Shown piece after piece: positions 26,386 through 35,852 of a DNA stretch of 64,000 bases; positions within the stretch are counted from its first letter, which is position 1, and each line of letters opens with the position of its first letter. Made by a program: the position numbers and the translations under genes. Source of the stretch: Polaribacter sp. (lineage in GTDB: Bacteria > Bacteroidota > Bacteroidia > Flavobacteriales > Flavobacteriaceae); assembly GCA_018663625.1 (NCBI GenBank), contig JABJPX010000001.1, forward strand, positions 62,001 through 126,000, read 5' to 3'. Below the pieces are notes generated by a model. It was not told the origin of the DNA. It made no database searches and saw only the letters and a list, made by a program, of their open reading frames with translations.

Positions 26386-27249
26386 ATGAATAAAGTCAAA
26401 ATCATAGAATGTCCACGAGATGCCATGCAAGGCATAAAGTCTCATTTTATCCCTACCGATAAAAAGGCATTGTATCTCAATTCGCTTTTAAAAGTAGGGT
26501 TTGATACCATTGATTTTGGAAGCTTTGTTTCTCCAAAAGCCATTCCGCAAATGCGAGATACTGCTGAAGTTTTATCAAAATTAGATTTGTCCAAAACAAC
26601 CAGTAAGTTATTGGCAATTATTGCCAATATCAGAGGTGCCAACGATGCTTCACAATTTGAAGAAATTGATTATTTAGGCTACCCATTTTCTATTTCAGAA
26701 AATTTTCAAATGCGAAATACACACAAAACGATTGCCGAATCGATTACGACTTTAGACGGAATTTTAAACATTGCGTCCAAAACAAACAAAGAAGTAGTCG
26801 CTTATTTGTCAATGGGTTTTGGAAATCCGTATGGAGATCCCTGGAATGTAGAAATTGTAGCGGAATGGACAGAGAAAATGTCTCAAATGGGGGTGAAAAT
26901 TTTATCCCTATCTGATACTGTTGGGAGTTCAACACCCGAGGTAATTCATCACCTTTTTTCAAATTTAATTCCTACTTATCCAACAATTGAATTTGGGGCT
27001 CATTTGCATACTACACCAGACAAATGGTACGAAAAAGTAGCTGCAGCCTATAAAGCGGGCTGTAACCGATTTGACGGTGCAATTAAAGGATTTGGAGGCT
27101 GTCCAATGGCAAAAGATGAATTGACCGGCAACATGCCTACAGAAAAATTACTCTCCTATTTTACGGCTCAAAAAGCAAATACAAACTTGAAACCTATGAG
27201 TTTTGAAAGCGCTTTTAATAAAGCTTTGGAAGTTTTTGAAGTCTTGTAA
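26386..27249 (+). CDS. hydroxymethylglutaryl-CoA-lyase-like enzyme
   Basis: A 287-residue TIM-barrel protein of the HMG-CoA lyase/DRE family. ECPRDAMQG near the N-terminus supplies the conserved Arg-Asp pair. The metal-binding histidines are in GAHLHTTPD, and the active-site loop GGCPMAKDELTGNMPTE carries the conserved cysteine. The expected reaction is cleavage of 3-hydroxy-3-methylglutaryl-CoA to acetoacetate and acetyl-CoA in leucine breakdown. I start at the ATG at 26386, because upstream in-frame residues overlap the exporter gene and show no family similarity. A related aldol-type lyase is possible. Confidence 0.87.
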   Translation: MNKVKIIECPRDAMQGIKSHFIPTDKKALYLNSLLKVGFDTIDFGSFVSPKAIPQMRDTAEVLSKLDLSKTTSKLLAIIANIRGANDASQFEEIDYLGYPFSISENFQMRNTHKTIAESITTLDGILNIASKTNKEVVAYLSMGFGNPYGDPWNVEIVAEWTEKMSQMGVKILSLSDTVGSSTPEVIHHLFSNLIPTYPTIEFGAHLHTTPDKWYEKVAAAYKAGCNRFDGAIKGFGGCPMAKDELTGNMPTEKLLSYFTAQKANTNLKPMSFESAFNKALEVFEVL

Positions 27250-27302
27250 TATTGATAAATTAGAAGACAAAAAAGCAGTTAAAACTTAAAAAAAATAATA
27301 AA

Positions 27303-28829
27303 ATGAAATTCATTAAAATCGGCGTTTTTTTGCTATCCCTGCTTTTATTAGCTTCTTGCACCAAAGACGATCAGAAAATAGACTTTACGTTTTTACAATT
27401 GAATGATGTTTATGAAATAGCACCCATCCAAGGCGGTGAGTTTGGAGGTCTGGCGCGTGTAGAGACCGTACATCAAGATTTATTAAAAGAAAACAAAAAC
27501 ACGTTGCTTATGATGGCTGGTGATTTTTTAAATCCGTCTCTAATAGGAACCCTAAAAGTTGAAGGTGAACGCTTTCATGGAAAACAAATGGTTTCCGTAA
27601 TGAATGCCATGAATTTTGATTTGGTTGCCTTTGGGAATCATGAGTTTGATGTGCCTCAAAAAGACTTGCAGAAACGCTTGAATGAAAGCAATTTCCCTTG
27701 GATTTCTGCCAATGTAAAAGAGAAAACAGCAACGGGATCTGATTTTTTTCATAAGGAAATAGGGGGTAAAAAAGTACCACTATCTCCTTCTTTTATTAAA
27801 GAATTCACTGATGCAGATGGCACCAAAATAAAGATCGGTTTTATCAGTGTTTGCATTCCCTCAAATCCAAAAGAATATGTGGTGTATGAAGATATGTATG
27901 CGCAAGCAAGGGCTGCATATGACGATCTCAAAGACCGTGTTGATATTGTTTTTGGGCTCACACACGTTAAAATTGCACAAGACAAAAGAATTGCAAAGCT
28001 ACTTCCAGAAGTTCCTTTAATTATGGGCGGTCATGAGCATACCAGTCGATCTGTTTCTGTAGGAAATACCGTCATAACAAAAGCAGATGCAAATGCTAAA
28101 ACTGTTTATATACATCGGGTTTCTTATGATAAAAAAACAAAAAAAGTAACCCTCATTTCAGAATTAAAAGAAATCAACTCTTCAATAAAAACGGATGAAA
28201 AAGTAGGGGCGATAGTTGCGCAATGGCAGCAAGTATTGAAAACAAAAATCAAAGAAATTGTTTCAAACCCAACAGCCATCATTTATACTGCTAAAACCCC
28301 TTTAGACGGAAGAGATACTCCCATTCGAAGCGTGCAAACCAATTTAGGGAAAATCATTACCCAGTCAATGTCTTTTGCTTTTGATGACCGTGTTGATTGT
28401 GCCCTTGTAAATGGTGGATCTATTCGAATTGATGATGCCTTAGAAGGGGCCATTACTGCAGTAGATATTTTTAGAGTATTGCCTTATGGAGGTCCGATTT
28501 TAAAAGTGAATATAAAAGGAAGCTTGCTGAAACGTGTTTTGGATTATGGTGTTTTGGCTGGCGGAACTGGTGCTTATTTACAGCGTTATAATGCTAAAAA
28601 AGTAGGAGCGGAGTGGTACATAAAAAACAAGCTACTAGTTTCCAATACAACCTACGATGTTGCCTTTTCTGAGTATCTTTTAAAAGGTTTTGACATTCCT
28701 TTTTTATCAGAAAAAAACAACGATGTACTTTCGGTATATCATCCAAAACCATGGGAATTAGGGGCTGATATTCGAAAAGCAGTGGTTGCCTATCTAACTT
28801 TAGAAACCAAAAAAAGTGCCCATAAATAG
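27303..28829 (+). CDS. 5'-nucleotidase / metallophosphatase lipoprotein
   Basis: A 508-residue lipoprotein (lipobox LASC, lipidated C19) with the two-domain layout of periplasmic 5'-nucleotidase/UDP-sugar hydrolases. The N-terminal calcineurin-like domain has metal-binding motifs FLQLNDVYE, MMAGDFLNPS, GNHEFDV and GGHEH. The C-terminal 5'-nucleotidase domain (about residues 320-490) has VNGGSIRIDD and FRVLPYGG for substrate binding. It probably releases phosphate and nucleosides outside the inner membrane. Its stop codon lies inside the terminator hairpin. Confidence 0.92.
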   Translation: MKFIKIGVFLLSLLLLASCTKDDQKIDFTFLQLNDVYEIAPIQGGEFGGLARVETVHQDLLKENKNTLLMMAGDFLNPSLIGTLKVEGERFHGKQMVSVMNAMNFDLVAFGNHEFDVPQKDLQKRLNESNFPWISANVKEKTATGSDFFHKEIGGKKVPLSPSFIKEFTDADGTKIKIGFISVCIPSNPKEYVVYEDMYAQARAAYDDLKDRVDIVFGLTHVKIAQDKRIAKLLPEVPLIMGGHEHTSRSVSVGNTVITKADANAKTVYIHRVSYDKKTKKVTLISELKEINSSIKTDEKVGAIVAQWQQVLKTKIKEIVSNPTAIIYTAKTPLDGRDTPIRSVQTNLGKIITQSMSFAFDDRVDCALVNGGSIRIDDALEGAITAVDIFRVLPYGGPILKVNIKGSLLKRVLDYGVLAGGTGAYLQRYNAKKVGAEWYIKNKLLVSNTTYDVAFSEYLLKGFDIPFLSEKNNDVLSVYHPKPWELGADIRKAVVAYLTLETKKSAHK

Positions 28830-28840
28830 GACACTTTTTT
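28809..28840. terminator. bidirectional terminator between convergent genes
   Basis: Stem AAAAAAAGTGCC / GGACACTTTTTT with one bulged A and an eight-base loop. A runs on one side and T runs on the other serve both strands. Confidence 0.8.
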
Positions 28841-28874
28841 AACTTTTTTCTTTTTTATGATCTATTTCTAATTT

Positions 28875-31112
28875 CTAGAATTGGTATTGAAACCCACCGT
28901 AAATTCCAAAAGGATGTCCAGGACGTAAGCCAGCAGGAACTCTAGAAACTGCATAGGTATTATCAAGTAAGTTTGTTACGTTTGCCGTCAATTGAAATTG
29001 GGGACTTACTCTGTATTTACTTGACATGTCTATGATGAAGTTGGAGGCTACTTTTTCGTTGGTTGGAATGTTTCCTGAACCGGCCATAGTTCTAAACGCA
29101 CCATTGTAACGTGCATTTAAGTTGACTTCAAATTTTGCATGTTCCAAAGACAAAGCAGCATTCAATTGGTGTTTTGGAATGTAAGGCAATTCATCACCAA
29201 CCATTACGGTTCCCCACAAACTATCAGCACTTCCAAAACTGTTTAAAAATTCGGTGTTTGTAAAAGTATAGCCAAAAGAAATTGGGAAGGAAAAACGTGC
29301 ATTTTTTGAGGTTATATTGTAGTTTAACAAGAGTTCTATTCCGTTTACTTTTACTGCTCCTGCGTTGAATTGGTCTAGCGAACCAGTTCCACCGGTAGCA
29401 GCGATATCACTTCCTAATAGGTTGGAATAATCATTGTAAAAACCAACAAATTCTCCTTTTAATTTCCCGAGATTGAAGCGAGTTCCCAATTCGTAATTGA
29501 TACTTTCTTCTGCTTTTTCATCTTCTTTGTTTCCTGGAGGCGAAAACCCTTTATGAATTCCTCCGAATAGTGAAAAATCATTATTAAACTTATAGTTGGC
29601 TCCCATTCCAGGAATGAAAATTGCCACGTTGTTTTCTCGTTCATTTAAGTCACTACCAGAGCGAGTAATGTCATTTTTGCCAAAATCTCTTCTTTCTAAT
29701 AAAATCTCTTCATATCGAACCCCTGGTGTAAATGTCCAATTCTGATATTTTAATTTATAGGTAATGTAAGATGCAAATGCTTTTGCACTGCTAATTCTGT
29801 TAGCATCGGTTCCAGGAATTCCTGCTGTTGTTTCGGTTAAAACACCAGTATTTGAGATGCTGTATTTATCGACCCATTGAAAACGATCTTCCTCATCATA
29901 ATGATATCTGAAACCGATTTCTAGATCATGAAATGCATTTCCTGTGTACCAATGATAATCTAGCTTTGTCTGGATTCCTTGTGCATAATATGTTCGGTTA
30001 TTGGCTTTCACCCCAATGGCATCTGCCGCTGAATTGACGGTCCCGTTTACGATGTTAAAATGATTTGAATAGCCCGAAGGATCTTCTAATATTTTTGATA
30101 TTTTTTGCTTGTCATCTTCAAAAGTAATGTCGTTTAACTTGTACCAGTTTCGTGCAAAATTATTTCGATAGAATGTGGTAGTCAACGTAAGATTTTTAGA
30201 GAAACCCAAATGATGCGTTAGCATGTATTGAGTATGATCTGTCGTCATCTTATCATTATTAGAGGCTGCGTATCTTGAAAACGGATTCGTTTCAAAATCT
30301 GCTTCTGTAAGCCCTAAATACGTTTCATTTCCCATTTCATCCGCATATTGAAATTTGAAATCCAATGTTTGCTTCACTGCTTGATTTGGAAATAATTGTA
30401 CACGTAGTTTGGCAACAACATCGTTTTTATTAAAACCTGTATTTTTTCCGCTTTCTAAGGTTTTAAAACCGTCCGATCCGTAATTTAGATATTCAATGAA
30501 GTATCCTATATTTTTATGATTGCCTCCAACTTTCGCATGTAACTGATTCGAATTGAAACTTCCATAAGAAGCTCGAACACTTCCTGTAAAATCTGTAGGA
30601 ATTTGAGAAGAAATCATATTAATAGCACCCCCAGTGGTAAAAGGACCATATTGTACTTGACTACTTCCTTTTAAGACTTCAACTGCTTCCATTCTTGCAA
30701 TGGTAGGGAAGTAGTAGGCAGAAGAGGCACTGTAGGGAGCCGGAGCTATTAAAACCCCATCTTCCATTAATGTAATTTTTGAGCTTCTTTCTGGAGAAGT
30801 TCCCCTTAAACTAATGTTTGGTCGCAATCCAAAACCATCTTCTTCATACAAAGAAACCCCTGGAACGGTTCTCAATGCTTTGTTGATGTCGGTAAAACTG
30901 AATTTTTGTAATTCTTTTGGTGATAGATAATATGCGGAGCCTGTTCTGTGTTTCGCTACATATTTATTTCCAAAAATTTGATTGGTGGAAATAATGATTT
31001 CGTCTAATTTTTGGATGGTATCTAGTAGCCCAACTTCTTTTTTTTCTTCTTTTGTTTGCGCTGTTAATATGCCTGTAAATAAGATGGTTAAGAGCGAAAA
31101 GTGTAGTCTCAT
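28875..31112 (-). CDS. TonB-dependent outer-membrane receptor, FecA-like
   Basis: A 745-residue receptor with a signal peptide ending at LTAQ. The plug domain (about residues 40-190) has NISLRGTSPERSSKITLMEDGV and GPFTTGGAINM. The 22-strand barrel ends in the terminal aromatic GGFQYQF. The plug resembles Fe(3+)-dicitrate receptors, suggesting siderophore or ferric-citrate import powered by TonB. I start at the ATG complementary to 31110-31112, since the signal peptide begins there; the upstream in-frame residues run into the promoter. A complete promoter and a palindrome precede it. Confidence 0.9.
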   Translation of the reverse strand: MRLHFSLLTILFTGILTAQTKEEKKEVGLLDTIQKLDEIIISTNQIFGNKYVAKHRTGSAYYLSPKELQKFSFTDINKALRTVPGVSLYEEDGFGLRPNISLRGTSPERSSKITLMEDGVLIAPAPYSASSAYYFPTIARMEAVEVLKGSSQVQYGPFTTGGAINMISSQIPTDFTGSVRASYGSFNSNQLHAKVGGNHKNIGYFIEYLNYGSDGFKTLESGKNTGFNKNDVVAKLRVQLFPNQAVKQTLDFKFQYADEMGNETYLGLTEADFETNPFSRYAASNNDKMTTDHTQYMLTHHLGFSKNLTLTTTFYRNNFARNWYKLNDITFEDDKQKISKILEDPSGYSNHFNIVNGTVNSAADAIGVKANNRTYYAQGIQTKLDYHWYTGNAFHDLEIGFRYHYDEEDRFQWVDKYSISNTGVLTETTAGIPGTDANRISSAKAFASYITYKLKYQNWTFTPGVRYEEILLERRDFGKNDITRSGSDLNERENNVAIFIPGMGANYKFNNDFSLFGGIHKGFSPPGNKEDEKAEESINYELGTRFNLGKLKGEFVGFYNDYSNLLGSDIAATGGTGSLDQFNAGAVKVNGIELLLNYNITSKNARFSFPISFGYTFTNTEFLNSFGSADSLWGTVMVGDELPYIPKHQLNAALSLEHAKFEVNLNARYNGAFRTMAGSGNIPTNEKVASNFIIDMSSKYRVSPQFQLTANVTNLLDNTYAVSRVPAGLRPGHPFGIYGGFQYQF

Positions 31113-31151
31113 TTTATTTAGATTAATTATAAATAGTTTTTTTTTTGAGTG

Positions 31152-31182
31152 CAAAGATACAACACATAATGAGTTTTTCAAA
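31152..31182 (-). promoter_or_regulatory. complete Bacteroidota promoter for the TonB receptor
   Basis: On the minus strand, TTTG (31182-31179), exactly 19 bases, then TATCTTTG (31159-31152). This matches the -33/-7 consensus and spacing of Bacteroidota vegetative promoters and gives a leader of about 35 bases. Confidence 0.75.
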
Positions 31183-31184
31183 CC

Positions 31185-31201
31185 TTATTTAGAATAAATA
31201 A
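31185..31201. promoter_or_regulatory. palindromic operator candidate next to the receptor promoter
   Basis: Perfect 7-base inverted repeat TTATTTA-GAA-TAAATAA, three bases upstream of the -33 box. AT-rich palindromes of this kind are plausible sites for Fur-type regulators; no regulator gene is in the window. Confidence 0.4.
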
Positions 31202-31367
31202 AGATAATATTTAAAAAAAATTGATTGTCAGATAGTTACGTTAAAAATATTTTTATTGTGGTTATGTAGGCTGGTTTAAAAGCAACATTATGCCCTGTGG
31301 TATTCATCTAAAAAAGGCCTATTGAAACCTTACTTTTAATTAATGGTAAAAACTCAATAAATAGTTG

Positions 31368-31375
31368 TAAATTTG
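31368..31375 (+). promoter_or_regulatory. -7 element TAAATTTG for guaB
   Basis: TAnnTTTG 25 bases before the ATG at 31401. A TTG codon at 31377 would lie before the expected transcript start, so it cannot be the start codon. Confidence 0.5.
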
Positions 31376-31400
31376 CTTGCAATTAGACTTTAATTGCAAC

Positions 31401-32876
31401 ATGACAGCACACAACAATAAAATAGTAGGAGAGGGACTCACGTATGACGACGTTTTACTAGTACCTGCCTTTTCAGATGTACTTCCCAGAGAAGTAATTA
31501 TTCAAACAAAATTTACGAGAAACATTACCATTAATGTTCCCATTATTTCCGCAGCAATGGATACGGTTACCGAATCTGCGATGGCAATTGCGATTGCCAG
31601 AGAAGGAGGGATTGGTGTTTTGCATAAAAACATGACCATTGCGCAACAAGCACAAGAAGTAAGACGTGTAAAGCGTGCAGAATCGGGCATGATTTTAGAT
31701 CCAGTTACTTTGCCTTTAACGGCCTTTGTTTTAGATGCAAAAGCCCATATGAAGGAACACAGTATTGGCGGAATTCCGATTGTTGATGAACATGGGATTT
31801 TAAAAGGAATTGTAACCAACAGAGATTTGCGTTTCGAACACGACAATCAAAGACCGATTGTTGAAGTAATGACTACGGAAAACTTGATTACTGCTTCTGT
31901 AGGTACTTCTTTAAAAGACGCGGAGAAAATTCTTCAAAAAAATAAAATTGAAAAACTATTGATCGTAGACGATCAGTATACCTTAAAAGGACTCATTACA
32001 TTTAGAGACATTACTAAAGTGACTCAAAAACCAATTGCAAACAAAGATTCATTTGGCCGTTTAAGAGTGGCTGCTGCCTTGGGGGTTACTTCCGATGCGG
32101 TTGAAAGAGCTGAAGCTTTGGTGAATGCAGGCGTTGATGCGGTGATTATAGATACTGCTCATGGACACACCAAAGGCGTGGTCATGGTGCTAAAAGAAGT
32201 AAAAGCAAAGTTTCCAAATTTGGACGTGGTGGTTGGAAATATCGCTACTGCCGAAGCTGCAAAATATCTAGTAGAAGCAGGTGCCGATGCTGTTAAAGTT
32301 GGTATTGGACCGGGTTCTATTTGTACTACCAGAGTCGTTGCTGGAGTTGGTTTTCCTCAGTTTTCTGCCGTTTTAGAAGTGGCTGCTGCCATTAAAGGAA
32401 CAGGTGTTCCAGTAATTGCTGATGGAGGAATTCGCTATACAGGGGATATTCCGAAAGCCATTGCTGCAGGTGCAGATTCTGTAATGTTGGGATCTCTTTT
32501 AGCGGGAACCAAAGAATCTCCTGGAGAAACCATTATTTATGAAGGAAGAAAATTTAAATCTTACCGTGGAATGGGTTCTGTTGAAGCCATGAAACAAGGC
32601 TCTAAGGATCGCTATTTCCAAGATGTTGAAGCAGATATTAAAAAATTAGTTCCTGAAGGTATTGTAGGAAGGGTTCCTTATAAAGGAAATTTGGACGAAA
32701 GCATTCACCAGTTTATTGGTGGGTTACGTGCTGGAATGGGCTACTGTGGAGCGAAAGACATTGCTACTTTAAAAGACACTGGTAAGTTTGTAAGAATTAC
32801 TGCCAGCGGTATTAATGAAAGTCATCCGCATGATGTTGCCATTACCAAAGAAGCACCAAACTATAGCAGAAGATAA
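31401..32876 (+). CDS. guaB: inosine-5'-monophosphate dehydrogenase
   Basis: A 491-residue IMP dehydrogenase making XMP for guanine-nucleotide synthesis. The barrel is split by a pair of CBS domains (about residues 90-205, with [14 protein letters not shown]). The catalytic cysteine is C308 in GPGSICTTR, followed by the mobile flap and the YRGMGS loop. The start is the ATG at 31401. A strong terminator follows and transcription is probably monocistronic. Confidence 0.97.
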   Translation: MTAHNNKIVGEGLTYDDVLLVPAFSDVLPREVIIQTKFTRNITINVPIISAAMDTVTESAMAIAIAREGGIGVLHKNMTIAQQAQEVRRVKRAESGMILDPVTLPLTAFVLDAKAHMKEHSIGGIPIVDEHGILKGIVTNRDLRFEHDNQRPIVEVMTTENLITASVGTSLKDAEKILQKNKIEKLLIVDDQYTLKGLITFRDITKVTQKPIANKDSFGRLRVAAALGVTSDAVERAEALVNAGVDAVIIDTAHGHTKGVVMVLKEVKAKFPNLDVVVGNIATAEAAKYLVEAGADAVKVGIGPGSICTTRVVAGVGFPQFSAVLEVAAAIKGTGVPVIADGGIRYTGDIPKAIAAGADSVMLGSLLAGTKESPGETIIYEGRKFKSYRGMGSVEAMKQGSKDRYFQDVEADIKKLVPEGIVGRVPYKGNLDESIHQFIGGLRAGMGYCGAKDIATLKDTGKFVRITASGINESHPHDVAITKEAPNYSRR

Positions 32877-32897
32877 AAATAAACTGATTTCAATTGT

Positions 32898-32928
32898 AAA
32901 AAGAGAAGCGAATGCTTCTCTTTTTTTT
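32898..32928 (+). terminator. intrinsic terminator after guaB
   Basis: Stem AAAAAGAGAAGC / GCTTCTCTTTTT, loop GAAT, T run of eight. Confidence 0.92.
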
Positions 32929-32974
32929 GTTCTGCTAGTTCTGGAGAGTTTGTGGAGCAGTATTTCTTAAAATG

Positions 32975-33004
32975 AAAAAGCCACTACCATTACGGTAGCA
33001 GCTT
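32975..33004 (-). terminator. terminator after the T9SS-secreted protein
   Basis: On the minus strand, arms AAGCTGCTACC and GGTAGTGGCTT with a two-base internal mismatch and a five-base loop, followed by five T residues. Confidence 0.65.
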
Positions 33005-33031
33005 TCCCAAACTTCATTATGAAAACATTAT

Positions 33032-34564
33032 TTAATGAATAAATAATTTCTTTGTTTGTACTTGGTGGTTGGTATTGTACATTTCTACAATATAAATACC
33101 GGTACGAAGCCTTGAAACGTCTAAGGTATTGGAAGTACTGAATTTATCGAAGGTTTCACTAACGATCATTTTACCCAGTAAGTTGTACACATTTACAGTA
33201 GTCTTCGCATTTAGCATACCGCTGATAACGAGTGTTTTGTAGCCCGTACTATAAATGTCTAATTTACTGCTGTCGATATTTTTTACTGACAGTACAGCAC
33301 TGTCATGCTCGTAAGCACCTGCATCTACTGCAGTACCGGTTATTCTAGTGCGTCCTGTAATATCAACAGGAATGGCCTTTGTAGTATCACCATCTCCATC
33401 TAAATCTAAAGTATCTAAAGGCAATTTTGTTGCATCACCTTCGTCTGTTATAGGACTCGTTGCACTACTAGGTTGTAAACCATCATCTGTTGTAAACCAA
33501 ACTCCATCTGCCCCTATGGGGTTTGCACTGTCTGAAAAAGGGTCTGCTGTTAAGGCAGTAAAACCTGTTTCTGCATAGTTCTCAGAAAAATTATTCCCCC
33601 CTGTAGCTGTAGCGCTAGTTTCATTTTTTATATCCGCACCATTGCCATAGAAAACGCTATTGTAAATCGTTGGAGCGGAAGAAGAACCACCATTATACAT
33701 TCCGCCACCTTCATTAGCAGCTGAATTTCCGCTAAACACGTTGTTGATAATGCTTGGGGAAGAAGAATCATTAATCATTCCGCCACCTCTACTACCTGTA
33801 TTTCCACTAAACAGCGTATTGACCATGTTTGGAGAAGAATTATTATTATAGATTCCGCCACCATTAATAGCAGCTATATTTCTGCGAAACACCGTATTGA
33901 CGATGCTTGGGGAAGAATAAAGATTATACATTCCGCCACCCCTGGCACCTGTATTTCCGCTAAACACCGTATTGACAATGCTTGGGGAAGAATTAAGGTT
34001 GGTCATTCCGCCACCATTATTACTGTAAAAATTCTGACCACTATAAGAAATACTACTAATAATATCATTTGAATTACCCCCTGTTATCAAAAAGCCCTCT
34101 ATTTGTGCTACAGTAGTAAGATTTACTGTAATCAATACATGATAGGCATTTTCCGAGTTTCCTGAAATGCTTAGGCTACTTCCACTCCCTGTGATGACAT
34201 CGTCACCGTCAAAATCACCACTTAAGATGCTTCGGTTGGTGAAATCTTGTATACCGGTCACCGGATTGTAACTTCCTTTTAGAAGGAGGTCTTTATTGAA
34301 GTGAAAGGCTTTTTTTCTGTTGTCATCTGTTGAATCATCAGGTGTTGCTGTGGGTTTGTAAGTCCCCGCTGCTACGCGTATTTCTGCATTTTCAGAGGCA
34401 GCATCTAATGCGGGTTGCAAGTCGGTGTAGGCATTGGCCCATGAGCTACCATCATTGTCGCCTGTTGTAGCAGCTGCATCTACATAAATTTGTGCTTGTG
34501 TGCTCAATATACTACACCCCATAAAAATGGATACCGCAAGTGTTTTTAGGATTTTGTAATTCAT
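33032..34564 (-). CDS. secreted beta-helix protein with T9SS type A sorting domain
   Basis: A 510-residue exported protein. The signal peptide ends at STQAQ, followed by IYVDAAATTGDNDGSSWANA, the usual start of choice-of-anchor-Q-type parallel beta-helix proteins. Five imperfect 25-residue repeats of the form SPSIVNTVFSGNT..GGGMYN follow in the middle. The C-terminal 80 residues (SSKLDIYSTGYKTL, TGIYIVEM, KKLFIH) are a type IX secretion sorting domain, so it is exported across the outer membrane and probably attached to the surface. The start is the ATG at the signal peptide; an upstream ATG at 34612 is less likely. The ligand is unknown. Confidence 0.85.
   Translation of the reverse strand: MNYKILKTLAVSIFMGCSILSTQAQIYVDAAATTGDNDGSSWANAYTDLQPALDAASENAEIRVAAGTYKPTATPDDSTDDNRKKAFHFNKDLLLKGSYNPVTGIQDFTNRSILSGDFDGDDVITGSGSSLSISGNSENAYHVLITVNLTTVAQIEGFLITGGNSNDIISSISYSGQNFYSNNGGGMTNLNSSPSIVNTVFSGNTGARGGGMYNLYSSPSIVNTVFRRNIAAINGGGIYNNNSSPNMVNTLFSGNTGSRGGGMINDSSSPSIINNVFSGNSAANEGGGMYNGGSSSAPTIYNSVFYGNGADIKNETSATATGGNNFSENYAETGFTALTADPFSDSANPIGADGVWFTTDDGLQPSSATSPITDEGDATKLPLDTLDLDGDGDTTKAIPVDITGRTRITGTAVDAGAYEHDSAVLSVKNIDSSKLDIYSTGYKTLVISGMLNAKTTVNVYNLLGKMIVSETFDKFSTSNTLDVSRLRTGIYIVEMYNTNHQVQTKKLFIH
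33690..34020 (-). repeat. in-gene tandem repeats of about 75 bases
   Basis: Five copies of a unit containing the plus-strand 10-mer ATTCCGCCAC at roughly 75-78 base intervals (near 33697, 33776, 33854, 33928 and 34004). They encode successive turns of the beta-helix. The repeats are in frame and could change copy number by recombination. Confidence 0.75.
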
Positions 34565-34680
34565 AATTTTTAATTTGTTTGGATTCATATGTATTTGATT
34601 GTTTGTATTCATCTAAAACAATGTTAAGAGATTGTTGCTGTAAAGATGAAAACTTTTTTTGGATTATTCTCGTGCCAATC

Positions 34681-34730
34681 AATAAGTGGCCGTATATGGG
34701 AATAAGTGGCCGGATATTGGGATAAGTGGG
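34681..34730. repeat. three direct repeats of the ATAAGTGG motif
   Basis: AATAAGTGGCCG at 34681 and again at 34701, each followed by a similar ATAT(T)GGG tail, then a shorter copy ATAAGTGGG at 34722. Spacing is 20-21 bases. The repeats lie about 120 bases upstream of the T9SS gene. They could be regulator sites or a remnant transposon end. Confidence 0.6.
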
Positions 34731-34847
34731 AAATTAAGTCCCAAAAAAAGACCGTTTTTTGTCAAATTTCAGGTCATTTTTTGATGAAAATATCCTCTTT
34801 TCTTCAAAAAAAAGCGAGGAGAAGGCGTGAAGAAGTTCTAATGCGTA

Positions 34848-35732
34848 TTATTTTATTTCTAAAATCTCAAACTTTCGAGACCAGGCAACCGAAGTGTTCG
34901 TTGCTAAGTCGATGGTAAAAAACAATTCAGGACTAATGACCTGTTTCGTGCCCCAAAGGTTTACTTTGTTGGTTTCGAAATTACCAGTTTCACGAATTAT
35001 AAGCTTGGTTTTACGATTTTCAAGCTCCCATTGTGCAGTAGCAGTTTTAGTTCCAGAAAGGTTGCTAAAAAAGAAGGTTTCGTTAATGGTCTCTTTAAAA
35101 GTAATTTTGGTTGCTCCCAAAAGTACTTTGTTTTCTGGGTTCACGGTTTCTATAAATTGTGCGGGTTTTAACTGAAAAGGGAATTGCAAACAATAGTTGT
35201 TGCCAATAGGATCCTTGTCTATCGCCATGAAATTGTGCACATATTCATCCGTTATTATCTTTTTGGTCCCGGTATTCTGCAATTTATAATCGATTCTAAA
35301 ACCGTTTTCAAGCAACACAATATTCTTTTCCAATACATACGAATAGCCATTCATGGACTCCGATGTACAGCGAATAAAAATCCGATGGGCTGCTTGGGTT
35401 ACTTTAAATGTGGCCGGTTTTATTTGGTATTTTTTTCCAGGTTGGTAAACTGCTTCCTCTTTTTTTAAAAGCCCCACACCAATTTTGTGAAACCAACCTC
35501 CAATGGGCGTTTCAGCAAAACCCAATGGAGTCTCAATTCCGAATTCGTTGTAAAACCCTTTGCCAAGAATATTTTCTGGATCTCCTTGGTGGTTTTCGCT
35601 TCCCGTGATAAAGAGCCCCTTATATTGAAGAGCCGTTATTTTTCCAGTCCAGTCAAACCTTGAAAAGCAATAGTTTTCAGAAGGCAAATCCATCCGAATT
35701 TCAACATGATTTTTTTTAAGAAGCTGTGGCAT
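34848..35732 (-). CDS. galactose-mutarotase-fold protein
   Basis: A 294-residue cytoplasmic protein with the beta-sandwich pattern of aldose-1-epimerase-like proteins. Supporting segments are GFYNEFGIETPLGF, NGYSYVLEKNIVLLENGF, the YKLQNTGTK strand and DEYVHNFMAID, which holds a candidate catalytic histidine. No transport or sugar-enzyme gene is adjacent, so the substrate is unknown. It is probably a hexose-1-epimerase or a non-catalytic relative. Confidence 0.65.
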   Translation of the reverse strand: MPQLLKKNHVEIRMDLPSENYCFSRFDWTGKITALQYKGLFITGSENHQGDPENILGKGFYNEFGIETPLGFAETPIGGWFHKIGVGLLKKEEAVYQPGKKYQIKPATFKVTQAAHRIFIRCTSESMNGYSYVLEKNIVLLENGFRIDYKLQNTGTKKIITDEYVHNFMAIDKDPIGNNYCLQFPFQLKPAQFIETVNPENKVLLGATKITFKETINETFFFSNLSGTKTATAQWELENRKTKLIIRETGNFETNKVNLWGTKQVISPELFFTIDLATNTSVAWSRKFEILEIK

Positions 35733-35795
35733 TTAAAGTTCTAAAATAGGAGTAAGCGAATGTACTTTTTTTAAGGCATTTATTGAAAGTAAAGC

Positions 35796-35831
35796 GCAAA
35801 AAAAAACGCACTTGATTACAAGTGCGTTTTT
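35796..35831 (-). terminator. terminator after the DEAD-box helicase
   Basis: Stem AAAAACGCACTTG / CAAGTGCGTTTTT with loop ATTA. The A run at 35798-35806 reads as a T run on the minus strand. Confidence 0.9.
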
Positions 35832-35852
35832 GAATACTTTATTTTGTATGAA

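Noticed and set aside
31377..31400. TTG start for guaB eight codons earlier
   Set aside because: It lies two bases after the -7 element, before the likely transcription start.
33690..34020. CRISPR-like spacing of about 75 bases
   Set aside because: The repeats are in frame within the beta-helix gene, with no constant spacer/repeat boundary and no cas genes.
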